DNA of 64,000 bases from Oscillospiraceae bacterium (GTDB lineage: Bacteria > Bacillota > Clostridia > Oscillospirales > Oscillospiraceae), in the NCBI GenBank assembly GCA_015068245.1, contig SVKU01000001.1, forward strand, positions 1 through 64,000. The letters run 5' to 3'. The notes below the pieces were generated by a model. It made no database searches, was not told the origin of the DNA, and was given only the letters and a program-made list of their open reading frames with translations. Shown here piece by piece: positions 33,431 to 41,130 of this stretch. Position 1 is the first letter of the stretch. Every line of letters starts with the position of its first letter. Both the position numbers and the translations under genes were made by a program.

Positions 33431-35386
33431 TTATGCGGCGGGAATGATCAAAGTCTGCCCAATGAAGATCAGGTCGGGATTTTTTATGTCAGCTTTGTTT
33501 GCGTTGTAGATGATCGACCACTGTGTTCCGCTTCCGTAATACATTTGAGCTATTTTCCACAGATTGTCACCGGGAAGAACTGTGTAGATACTTGAGGCAG
33601 GTACTTCTTCGTTTTCTGATTTGGTAATGTGCTCAGTTTGTTCGATATGCTCTGTTTTGGAATAAGGTTTGGTGTGTATTGTAATTCTGCCCTGACCATA
33701 AACATCTGCGTATTGAGAATCTTCGCCAATGGTGGGCAGACCGGTAGCTTCATCAACAGGGAAAGACTGTATATACTGGGCCAACACCATGTAGTCTTCG
33801 GCCACATAGTCCAGAACGTTTTCTGCAGACTTGAGCATTGCAAATCCGTCACCATCATTTCGCAGTGTATAATTGTAACCTGCAAGATTATATTTTGCTT
33901 CAAGGTCAAGCGGTTCAAATTCGCCGGTTTTGTTGTTGAGTATCTGCACGTCCTGTACTCTGTATTCCCCAGTGGGACCGCCGATCCAAATGCCCTTTTC
34001 GTCCATCTGAACAGTTGAAGGGATTGAGAGGTATACGTTGAATTTCAATCCGGATACGTGGAGGAAGCTGCCGGCTTCAACACTGCCGTCAGGCTGAAGC
34101 TCGCTTACGCCCCATTCAAGTGCGTCCAGCAGTTGTTGGCCTGTAACTGAAATAAGGCAGGCAACGTTTCCGAAAGTGTGTATTTCTTTGCAGGTGAGAT
34201 ATGAAAGTTCCCCGGTTATGGCGGCATTTCTTGTGCCGCCCCCATTCATGACCGCAGCGTCAACATCTATACCCATGCTGTCAAAGAGGTGGTACAGGGC
34301 ATCTGCAGCGAACTCTCCGGAATTTGTGCTCTGTTTGCGAACAAGACGGTTTCCGTCTGTATCAAAATTGTCAAGAGTTATCTCAGTAAATCCGATAACT
34401 TCGCCAAGGCTTTCGTTGATTTCTGCTATCCAACGGTCTTCGATAGCCTTTGTTTCGATGTCGGGTGAAAGGTTAGCGAATTTTTCGCCGGTCAGCAGCT
34501 GTGCGGTGATTGTTCCGTCTGATGATATGGTCATTTGGCCAACGGCATTCAGATAGGAGCCGGTCTGAGAAAGAATAACCGTGTTGCCCTCCTTGTCAGT
34601 GATTTCTTCGCACTCAATCGTGGTGTGGGAATGTCCGTCAATAAAGGCGTCAAGACCGCTTGTGTTTGCAATTACTTCCTTGCTGGTCCAGGGAGAGGAA
34701 GAAGGATCCACACCGAGGTGACCAAGGGCAATGGTATAATCGGCACCATCAGCCTTTGCATTGTCTATCGCAGTCTGGACTGCTTCATAAAGCTCACTAC
34801 CGTCGGAACCTCCGAGAATATCATAAATGTAATTGCCATCGTTATCTTGAAAATATGCAGGAGTGGAGGAAGTGAAAGTTTCGGGTGTGGTAATGCCGAT
34901 AAAAGCTATTTTTTTGCCTGCGGCTTCGATGATGGTATATGCATCGAGTACTGTATCTCCATCTATACCGTTTGATTCGTGGATAAAGTTGCAGGAAACG
35001 TATTTGTGCATGGAGTGTTCAACTGACGAAAGACATACGTCCATGCCGTAGTCAAATTCGTGGTTGCCGAGTGTTGCAACATCATAGGAGGCTGAATTCA
35101 TCAGCTCAATAATTGTTGCACCCTTGTCCATGCTTCCGTAAGCGGTTCCCTGAATATGGTCACCTGCATCGACAAGAATGGAGTTGGGTGTATTCTTTTT
35201 TAGAGCTGCAATTTTTGAATATGTAAGTCCATTTTCGTTTTCTTCGCCTACGTTGTTGTCTATATATGTGTGGATATCGTTGGTAAAATAGATTACAATA
35301 TCACCAACTGCAAAGGCAGGAACGGTTGTTGAAAGGATAATTAATAATACCAACATTATTGATATTAGCTTTTTAGCTGTGTTCAT
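33431..35386 (-). CDS. Secreted 5'-nucleotidase-like metallophosphatase with C-terminal LysM
   Basis: A 651-residue exported protein. The signal peptide ends near TVPAFA. The metallophosphatase domain has FTNDIHTYID, DAGDHIQGT, LGNHEFDYGMD and DGHSHTTIE; the 5'-nucleotidase C-terminal domain has NGGGTRN and the aromatic substrate region. At the end is a LysM domain (YTVLPGDNLWKIAQMYYG ... IKNPDLIFIGQTLIIP), which binds peptidoglycan and would hold the enzyme in the wall. It therefore resembles the gene at 28.9-30.8 kb but uses wall instead of membrane anchoring. AAGGAGGT precedes the ATG. UDP-sugars or cyclic nucleotides are alternative substrates. Confidence 0.9.
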   Translation of the reverse strand: MNTAKKLISIMLVLLIILSTTVPAFAVGDIVIYFTNDIHTYIDNNVGEENENGLTYSKIAALKKNTPNSILVDAGDHIQGTAYGSMDKGATIIELMNSASYDVATLGNHEFDYGMDVCLSSVEHSMHKYVSCNFIHESNGIDGDTVLDAYTIIEAAGKKIAFIGITTPETFTSSTPAYFQDNDGNYIYDILGGSDGSELYEAVQTAIDNAKADGADYTIALGHLGVDPSSSPWTSKEVIANTSGLDAFIDGHSHTTIECEEITDKEGNTVILSQTGSYLNAVGQMTISSDGTITAQLLTGEKFANLSPDIETKAIEDRWIAEINESLGEVIGFTEITLDNFDTDGNRLVRKQSTNSGEFAADALYHLFDSMGIDVDAAVMNGGGTRNAAITGELSYLTCKEIHTFGNVACLISVTGQQLLDALEWGVSELQPDGSVEAGSFLHVSGLKFNVYLSIPSTVQMDEKGIWIGGPTGEYRVQDVQILNNKTGEFEPLDLEAKYNLAGYNYTLRNDGDGFAMLKSAENVLDYVAEDYMVLAQYIQSFPVDEATGLPTIGEDSQYADVYGQGRITIHTKPYSKTEHIEQTEHITKSENEEVPASSIYTVLPGDNLWKIAQMYYGSGTQWSIIYNANKADIKNPDLIFIGQTLIIPAA

Positions 35387-35417
35387 AACAATACCTCCTT
35401 GGACAGACTATAAACAA

Positions 35418-35446
35418 AGTATAGCATAACGACAGAAGAGTTTCAA
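35418..35446 (-). promoter_or_regulatory. Promoter of the LysM nucleotidase gene
   Basis: Minus strand TTGAAA (35441-35446), 17-bp spacer, TATACT (35418-35423), about 30 bp before the start. Confidence 0.8.
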
Positions 35447-35467
35447 AAGATAATAGTGAAAAAGCAA

Positions 35468-35499
35468 AATCGACAAGCCTCAATAGAGGCTTGTCGATT
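35468..35499 (-). terminator. Terminator of tRNA-Leu
   Basis: A perfect 14-bp stem (35468-35481 and 35486-35499, loop AATA), two bases after the tRNA CCA end, followed by a T-rich tract on the minus strand. Confidence 0.9.
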
Positions 35500-35501
35500 G
35501 T

Positions 35502-35588
35502 TGGTGCCGGCGGCGGGGGTCGAACCCGCACCCTGTCGCCAGGACCGGATTTTGAGTCCGGCACGTCTGCCAATTCCATCACGCCGGC
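35502..35588 (-). tRNA. tRNA-Leu (anticodon CAA), CCA encoded
   Basis: Cloverleaf read on the minus strand: acceptor GCCGGCG pairs with CGCCGGC, the anticodon stem CCGGA/TCCGG encloses the loop CTCAAAA giving anticodon CAA (codon UUG), a long variable arm typical of class II tRNA-Leu, T-loop GGTTCGACC, and a genomically encoded CCA at 35502-35504. Confidence 0.97.
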
Positions 35589-35601
35589 AAGCGCATGTTG
35601 A

Positions 35602-35630
35602 ATTATACAATACGGAACCCGATTTTTCAA
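35602..35630 (-). promoter_or_regulatory. Promoter of tRNA-Leu
   Basis: Minus strand TTGAAA (35625-35630), 17-bp spacer, TATAAT (35602-35607), 13 bp before the mature tRNA. Confidence 0.85.
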
Positions 35631-35672
35631 TATCTATCTATGAATTTTATAGTAGAATTTTTTGAATTATCC

Positions 35673-35681
35673 TGTTATAAT
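35673..35681 (+). promoter_or_regulatory. Extended -10 promoter of the thiolase gene
   Basis: TGTTATAAT (35673-35681) is an extended -10 element; a weak -35 (TAGAAT) lies 17 bp upstream. It is 42 bp before the ATG, with GGAGGA as the ribosome binding site. Confidence 0.65.
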
Positions 35682-35723
35682 GTGATAGTTAAGTAAATTT
35701 ATTTAGTTTGGAGGACAACTAAA

Positions 35724-36908
35724 ATGCAAGCTAAAGAAGTAGTAATCGTCGGCTACGGCCGTACTCCCTGCACCCGTGCCCGCAAGGGCGGCCTCGCCGG
35801 TATGCATCCTGTTGATTATGCCGCACAGGCTCTTAAGGGTGTTATCGAAAGAGTTCCCAACCTGACTCCCGAGATGATTGACGACGTTATCACCGGCTGC
35901 GCAATGCCCATCAACGAGCTGAACATGAACACCAGCCGTCTGATCGTCAACCGTGCCGAGCTGCCCGACAGCGTTTGCGGCCAGACCATCAACCGTTTCT
36001 GCTCTTCCGGTCTTCAGGCTATCGCTACCGCTAACAACGCCATCGCCATGGGTCAGATGAAGTGCGTTATCGCCGGCGGCGTTGAATGCATGACCAAGTG
36101 CTTCAGCCCCTATCCCGAAGACTACATGAACAAGTGGATCATGGAAAACTATGTTGGCGGCTACATGACCATGGGTCAGACTGCTGAAAACATCGTTAAG
36201 CAGTACGGCATCTCCCGTGAAGAGATGGACGCTATGGCTTATGAATCCCACTGCAAGGCTGCTCAGGCTCGTCTGAACGGCAAGCTGGCTCCTTCCATCA
36301 TTCCCGTTGTCAACGAAAAGGGCGAAACCATCTCCTACGATGATGGTATCCTTGCTGAACTCGACGGCACCATGAAGACCAGCCCCGAGAAGTGCGCTTC
36401 TCTGAAGACCTGCTTCATTCCCGAGGACCAGGGAGGCACCGTTACCGCTGCTTCCTCCTCCCAGACCACCGACGCCGCTGCTTACGTCGTTCTGATGGAA
36501 GCTGAAATGGCTAAGGAACTCGGCATCGAGCCCATCGCAAAGCTGATCGGCTTCTCCGTTGCCGGCTGCGACGCTACCGTTATGGGTCTCGGCCCCATCT
36601 ACGCTGTTCCCAAGGTTCTGGAACAGACCGGCATGACCTTCGATGACATCGACGTTATCGAGCTGAACGAAGCTTTCGCTTCCCAGGCTATTGCCTGCAT
36701 CCGTGACCTGAACATGCCTAAGGAAAAGATCAATCCTTATGGCGGCGCTATGGCTCTGGGTCATCCCATGGGCGCTACCGGTGCTTTCCTGACCGGCAAG
36801 GCTCTGGACTACCTGCAGGATCCCGAAACCAAGGGTAAGTATGCCATGGTTACCATGTGCATCGGCGGCGGCATGGGTGCTGCCGGTATCTTCGAGATGC
36901 TGAAGTAA
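35724..36908 (+). CDS. Thiolase family protein (acetyl-CoA acyl/acetyltransferase)
   Basis: Condenses or cleaves acyl-CoA thioesters; 394 residues. The nucleophilic Cys lies in [11 protein letters not shown], with the catalytic GHPMGATGA histidine and CIGGGMG cysteine near the C-terminus. The motif around the first Cys is closer to FadA-type 3-ketoacyl-CoA thiolases than to the C-G-S-G-L of AtoB/ThlA. No crotonase, hydroxyacyl-CoA or acyl-CoA dehydrogenase gene is nearby, so direction and chain length are open. Codon use is sharply biased to C-ending codons compared with every neighbour, consistent with very high expression (or recent transfer). Transcribed alone, between an extended -10 promoter and a strong terminator. 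Confidence 0.9.
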   Translation: MQAKEVVIVGYGRTPCTRARKGGLAGMHPVDYAAQALKGVIERVPNLTPEMIDDVITGCAMPINELNMNTSRLIVNRAELPDSVCGQTINRFCSSGLQAIATANNAIAMGQMKCVIAGGVECMTKCFSPYPEDYMNKWIMENYVGGYMTMGQTAENIVKQYGISREEMDAMAYESHCKAAQARLNGKLAPSIIPVVNEKGETISYDDGILAELDGTMKTSPEKCASLKTCFIPEDQGGTVTAASSSQTTDAAAYVVLMEAEMAKELGIEPIAKLIGFSVAGCDATVMGLGPIYAVPKVLEQTGMTFDDIDVIELNEAFASQAIACIRDLNMPKEKINPYGGAMALGHPMGATGAFLTGKALDYLQDPETKGKYAMVTMCIGGGMGAAGIFEMLK

Positions 36909-36924
36909 TTTGATTTTCTACATA

Positions 36925-36959
36925 AACCGGAAGTTCTTTATCAGAACTTCCGGTTTTTT
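36925..36959 (+). terminator. Terminator of the thiolase gene
   Basis: Stem AACCGGAAGTTCT / AGAACTTCCGGTT with a five-base loop, followed by a T-run. Confidence 0.93.
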
Positions 36960-36971
36960 ATCTTTTTGTAT

Positions 36972-36999
36972 TTGAAATAATTGTCCATTAATGTATAAT
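36972..36999 (+). promoter_or_regulatory. Promoter of the nucleoside ABC importer operon
   Basis: TTGAAA (36972-36977), 16-bp spacer, TATAAT (36994-36999), 35 bp before the ATG at 37034. Confidence 0.78.
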
Positions 37000-37033
37000 A
37001 ATGATATTATTGCACTTTCAAAGGAGTGGTGGT

Positions 37034-38572
37034 ATGGATTATGTTATCGAGATGCTTAATATAACCAAGGAATTCCCAGGGATTAAAGCCAACGATAACA
37101 TTACACTGCAGCTGAAAAAAGGTGAAGTTCATGCTTTGCTTGGTGAAAACGGTGCCGGCAAGTCTACGCTTATGAGTGTGCTGTTTGGCCTGTATCAGCC
37201 TGAAGAGGGAACTATTAAGAAGAATGGTCAGGTAGTGTCTATCAAGAATCCCAACGATGCCAATGCACTCAATATTGGTATGGTTCATCAGCATTTCAAA
37301 CTTGTAGAAGTATTTTCTGTTCTCGACAATATTTTTTTGGGAGTTGAACCCAACAAATTGGGTTTTCTGCAGAAAAGGGAAGCTCGCAAAAAAGTAGTTG
37401 AGCTTTCTGAAAAGTATGGTCTGCATGTTGATCCCGATGCTATCATTGAGGACATTTCTGTTGGTATGCAGCAGCGTGTGGAAATACTGAAAATGCTGTA
37501 TCGTGAAAATGAGATACTTATATTTGATGAACCTACTGCTGTTCTTACGCCTCAGGAAATACAGGAACTGATGGCCATTATGAGGGCTTTTACAGAAGAA
37601 GGCAAGTCTATCCTGTTTATCACTCACAAGCTTTCTGAGATCATGGCCGTGGCTGATCGCTGTACAGTTCTGCGTAAAGGTAAATGTATCGGCACGGTAG
37701 ATGTCAAAAATACCACCAAGGAAGAACTTTCAAGAATGATGGTTGGGCGTGACGTAAGCTTTTCAGTTGAGAAATCGCCTGTTAAATGCGGCGATACTGT
37801 TCTTGAAGTCAAAAATGTTACGGTTGCTTCCAAACTCCATAAGAACAACGCCGTCAGAAATGTTTCTTTCAATGTTCGTGCAGGTGAGATCGTATGTCTT
37901 GCCGGTATCGAAGGTAACGGACAAACAGAGTTTGCTTATGCTTTGACAGGTCTTGAACCTCAATCCGAAGGAAGCTTTACCCTTTGCGGACAAGATATCT
38001 CAAATGCCACTATCCGTGAGCGATCCAAACTTGGTATGAGTCACATTCCCGAAGATCGCCATAAACATGGTCTTGTTCTGGATTACTCACTGGCAGAGAA
38101 CATGGTTCTTCAAAGGTATTGGCAGCCCGAGTTCCAGCATAACGGTTTTATTAAGAAAGATGCTGTTCGTGCTTATTCTGACAGCCTGATTCAGCAATAT
38201 GATGTCAGAAGTGGACAGGGTTCCGATACAATCGTCCGATCCATGTCCGGTGGTAACCAGCAGAAAGCTATCGTCGCCAGAGAGATAGACAAACAGCCCG
38301 AACTTTTGGTTGCTATTCAGCCCACAAGAGGTCTTGATGTTGGCGCTATCGAATACATTCACAAGCAGCTTGTTGCTCAGCGTGATGCAGGTAAAGCGGT
38401 CTTGCTGATATCCCTTGAACTTGATGAAGTTATGGACGTTTCCGACAGGATTCTTGTCATGTATGAGGGCGAGATAGTTGGCGAATTTGAATCGGGAGCC
38501 GTTACCGTAGACGAACTCGGTCTTTATATGGCAGGTGCCAAACGTCAGAAAGTGGGTGAGGTCGTTGAATAA
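37034..38572 (+). CDS. BMP-type nucleoside/simple sugar ABC transporter ATPase (two NBDs)
   Basis: Double-length ABC ATPase of 512 residues in the NupO/YufO (RbsA-like) group. The N-terminal nucleotide-binding domain has GENGAGKST and LIFDEPTAVL, with the signature region degenerate (ISVGMQQRVE). The C-terminal domain has a modified Walker A (GIEGNGQTEF) and MSGGNQQKAI, the usual asymmetry in this family. ATG at 37034 with AAGGAG is chosen over an upstream start. Two permeases follow directly. The likely receptor is the lipoprotein at 23.3-24.4 kb. Confidence 0.92.
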   Translation: MDYVIEMLNITKEFPGIKANDNITLQLKKGEVHALLGENGAGKSTLMSVLFGLYQPEEGTIKKNGQVVSIKNPNDANALNIGMVHQHFKLVEVFSVLDNIFLGVEPNKLGFLQKREARKKVVELSEKYGLHVDPDAIIEDISVGMQQRVEILKMLYRENEILIFDEPTAVLTPQEIQELMAIMRAFTEEGKSILFITHKLSEIMAVADRCTVLRKGKCIGTVDVKNTTKEELSRMMVGRDVSFSVEKSPVKCGDTVLEVKNVTVASKLHKNNAVRNVSFNVRAGEIVCLAGIEGNGQTEFAYALTGLEPQSEGSFTLCGQDISNATIRERSKLGMSHIPEDRHKHGLVLDYSLAENMVLQRYWQPEFQHNGFIKKDAVRAYSDSLIQQYDVRSGQGSDTIVRSMSGGNQQKAIVAREIDKQPELLVAIQPTRGLDVGAIEYIHKQLVAQRDAGKAVLLISLELDEVMDVSDRILVMYEGEIVGEFESGAVTVDELGLYMAGAKRQKVGEVVE

Positions 38573-39698
38573 AAAGAATATTTTTCAAAGTGCAGGCTTC
38601 ACCAGTTTGATAGCATCTGTAATTTCCATTTTGTGCGGCCTTATCATAGGCATGATACTGCTTTTCGTTTTTGATGCCGACCACGCCATGTACGGAATGA
38701 AAAGTATGTTGACCGCAGGACTTTCAACAAAGGCTAAGTTTGCCAAGGTTTTGTATCAGTCTGCGCCTCTTATTATGGCCGGATTATCCGTAGGTTTTGC
38801 TTTTAAAACTGGTTTGTTCAATATAGGCGCAACAGGTCAGTATACTGTTGGCGCATGTGCTGCTCTTATTGTAGGAATAGTTTTTCAGATGCCCTGGTGG
38901 GTCGCTCTCATCGCTTCCATGGTTGCAGGTGCTGTTTGGGGACTGTTTCCGGGTCTGTTCAAAGCATTTTTCAATGTAAACGAAGTTATTACGGCGATAA
39001 TGTTCAACTGGATCGGTCTATTTGCAGTAAATCTTATTTTTGCAAACACACCTTCGGTTCTTGCCAATTATTACGGCGCCACCAACGCTGACCGTACTGC
39101 TGCTCTTGAATCGGCAAACCCCGGAGCAATTATTCCCAAGGCAGGTCTTGATGTTCTGCTGGAGTCCAATTACATGAATATCAGTATTTTTATTGCGATT
39201 GGTTTTGCAATAATTATGTACGTTATTCTTAATAAGACGGTTTTCGGATATGAACTCAAAGCCTGCGGACTTAACAGAAATGCCAGTGAATATGCCGGCA
39301 TTGATTCCAAACGAAACATTATTCTTTCAATGGTCATTGCAGGTGCCCTTGCGGGCATAGGCGGCGGTATTTATTACCTTGCCGGAACCGGTCAGTATAC
39401 GATAGAGAAAAGTCTGCTTGCCATGGGGTTCAACGGTATTCCTGTCGCTTTGCTGGCAACATCAAACCCTGTTGGCACCATACTTTCTGCGATTTTCATT
39501 TCTTACATTCAGGTCGGCGGCGATGCCATGCAGCCCGAATTTGCAAAAGAGACGATCGATATAATAATTGCTGTTATCATTTATCTGAGTGCATTTTCAC
39601 TGCTTATGAAGGAGTTAATAACTTCCGTATTGAGCAGGAAACGCCGTGCCTCAGCAACTGATTCGACCGACGAGGGAAAGGAGGATAAGCAGAAATGA
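38556..39698 (+). CDS. BMP-type nucleoside ABC transporter permease 1
   Basis: A polytopic permease of about 380 residues from the BPD_transp_2 family (NupP/YufP-like), with eight or more hydrophobic segments and the family motif FNIGATGQYTVGA, a coupling region for the ATPase. The start is uncertain: GTG at 38556, or TTG at 38565 next to the MNKKN-like N-terminus; both overlap the end of the ATPase gene. It overlaps the next permease by 4 bp. Confidence 0.9.
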   Translation: MRSLNKKNIFQSAGFTSLIASVISILCGLIIGMILLFVFDADHAMYGMKSMLTAGLSTKAKFAKVLYQSAPLIMAGLSVGFAFKTGLFNIGATGQYTVGACAALIVGIVFQMPWWVALIASMVAGAVWGLFPGLFKAFFNVNEVITAIMFNWIGLFAVNLIFANTPSVLANYYGATNADRTAALESANPGAIIPKAGLDVLLESNYMNISIFIAIGFAIIMYVILNKTVFGYELKACGLNRNASEYAGIDSKRNIILSMVIAGALAGIGGGIYYLAGTGQYTIEKSLLAMGFNGIPVALLATSNPVGTILSAIFISYIQVGGDAMQPEFAKETIDIIIAVIIYLSAFSLLMKELITSVLSRKRRASATDSTDEGKEDKQK

Positions 39699-40669
39699 AG
39701 ATTCTTGCTGATGTTTTGAGCGCAACTGTTGTTTTTGCCGTACCTCTTTTACTTGTGGCACTGGGAGGAATGTTCTCCGAAAGAAGCGGCATTATCAACA
39801 TAGCTCTTGAAGGTATTATGATAATTGGTGCGTTGTGCTCCTGCCTTGTTCTGAAGGCTCTTGACGTGTCCGGTTTTGGCCCTGAGCATCCGTATCTTGG
39901 CATGTCTGCAGCTATTTTTGCGGCTGCAGTTTCCGGAGCTGTATTCTCGCTTTTGCTTGCATTTGCGTCCATCAATCTTAAAGCAGATCAGACTATTGGC
40001 GGTACTGCGCTGAATACACTTGCTCCTGCGTTTGCGATAGTTCTTACATGGGCGATCCAGGGTCAGGGTCAGACAACAATACTTATCCCTACATGGATAA
40101 GAATCGGTTCGGCGGCTGCAGATGCCGGGTTCCTGCAAAGGTTTGTTTTCAAGAATTTATATCTTACGACGCCTCTGGCTATCATAATTCTGATAGCATC
40201 TATCATCGTATTGTACAAAACACGTTTTGGACTCAGACTTCGCGCATGCGGTGAGCATCCCTCCGCAGCAGATTCTGTTGGTATCAATGTTTACAGTATG
40301 AGATATGCCGGAGTTGTGATATCGGGCATTCTTGGCGGTATCGGCGGCCTGTCATTTACCGTTGCTGCAGGCAGTGGTTTTCAGTCTGACGTTGCAGGTT
40401 ATGGTTTTCTTGCCCTTGCTGTTATGATATTCGGCAACTGGAAACCCCTGAATATTCTTGGTGCAGCACTGTTCTTTGCGTTGTTCAAAGTCATCGGTTC
40501 ATATGCCGGAAGCATACCGTTTTTGCCAAGCTTTGAGAACGTCAAAAGTGCAACATATATTTATCAGATGCTGCCGTATATAGTAACTATGATAGTTCTT
40601 ATTTTTACTTCTCAAAAGTCCAGAGCACCTAAGGCGGAAGGTATTCCTTACGATAAAGGTTCAAGGTAG
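39695..40669 (+). CDS. BMP-type nucleoside ABC transporter permease 2
   Basis: Second permease, 324 residues, NupQ/YufQ-like. It has the motif RSGIINIALEGIMIIGA near the N-terminus, characteristic of this partner subunit, and several membrane helices. ATGA overlap with permease 1. The gene is followed by a strong intrinsic terminator whose right arm overlaps the next gene's ribosome binding site. Confidence 0.92.
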   Translation: MKILADVLSATVVFAVPLLLVALGGMFSERSGIINIALEGIMIIGALCSCLVLKALDVSGFGPEHPYLGMSAAIFAAAVSGAVFSLLLAFASINLKADQTIGGTALNTLAPAFAIVLTWAIQGQGQTTILIPTWIRIGSAAADAGFLQRFVFKNLYLTTPLAIIILIASIIVLYKTRFGLRLRACGEHPSAADSVGINVYSMRYAGVVISGILGGIGGLSFTVAAGSGFQSDVAGYGFLALAVMIFGNWKPLNILGAALFFALFKVIGSYAGSIPFLPSFENVKSATYIYQMLPYIVTMIVLIFTSQKSRAPKAEGIPYDKGSR

Positions 40670-40675
40670 TTTATT

Positions 40676-40704
40676 AACAATCCCCCCCTTTACCGCATAT
40701 TTTA
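40676..40704 (+). promoter_or_regulatory. Sigma-K-like promoter nested in the preceding terminator
   Basis: AACA (40676-40679), 16 nt, CATATTTTA (40696-40704) matches the B. subtilis sigma-K consensus mACm-N16-CATAnnnTA at every fixed position. The -10 lies across the end of the left arm and loop of the terminator hairpin, so initiation near 40711 would give an RNA starting inside the right arm, with AAAGGGGG free for ribosomes. Pattern match only. Confidence 0.5.
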
Positions 40705-40728
40705 TGTGGTAAAGGGGGTATTTCTTTT
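40684..40728 (+). terminator. Terminator of the nucleoside importer operon, containing the next gene's RBS
   Basis: A 15-bp stem CCCCCTTTACCGCAT / ATGTGGTAAAGGGGG (one G-T pair, loop ATTTT), followed by TATTTCTTTT. The right arm includes AAAGGGGG, the only Shine-Dalgarno for the TTG start at 40727. Confidence 0.88.
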
Positions 40729-41110
40729 GAGTACAGGAACAATATCCGCAAGAGTATTTACATCAAATGCCGAGATTCCGATCCAGAACGCAGGAGTTGG
40801 TATTACGCAGAGGACCGAAACAGGTAAAAGACTGGCAGGATACAGGTTTTCTGATGAAAACGGAAAGACAGAACCTATTACCATTGAAACACCGGAAGCA
40901 GAACTCAGCAGGGCTCCGGGTAACGGCACTCCATATTCTGTTGTTGATGTCAAGGTCGTTCATCCCGCATATGAAACGATCATAATTGAAAATGTTCAAA
41001 TATTTCCGGGGGTAGACACGATCCAGACGGCGCAAATGATTCCAATCGGTGAATCTCCGCTGCTTATAGAAGAATCGGAGATTTTCGATGTTACTTCTCA
41101 AAATCTTTAA
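40727..41110 (+). CDS. Small protein with carboxypeptidase-regulatory-like beta-sandwich, spore-wall cluster
   Basis: No enzymatic function visible. The 127 residues read as one beta-sandwich: GTISARVFTSNAEIPIQNAG, a repeat of the type seen in carboxypeptidase regulatory-like/CarboxypepD_reg domains, then VDVKVVHPAYETIIIENVQI. No signal peptide. It starts at TTG 40727, whose Shine-Dalgarno AAAGGGGG is inside the preceding terminator; an upstream GTG at 40706 is in the same stem and less likely. It is the first gene of a cluster with two peptidoglycan-binding proteins and would be expressed in the mother cell if the nested sigma-K-like promoter is real. Confidence 0.7.
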   Translation: MSTGTISARVFTSNAEIPIQNAGVGITQRTETGKRLAGYRFSDENGKTEPITIETPEAELSRAPGNGTPYSVVDVKVVHPAYETIIIENVQIFPGVDTIQTAQMIPIGESPLLIEESEIFDVTSQNL

Positions 41111-41130
41111 AAAGGAGATGACAAAACTAT

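Noticed and set aside
35703-36764. 353-codon minus-strand frame opposite the thiolase
   Set aside because: Produced by the strong C-ending codon bias of the thiolase, which removes stop codons from the complementary frame.
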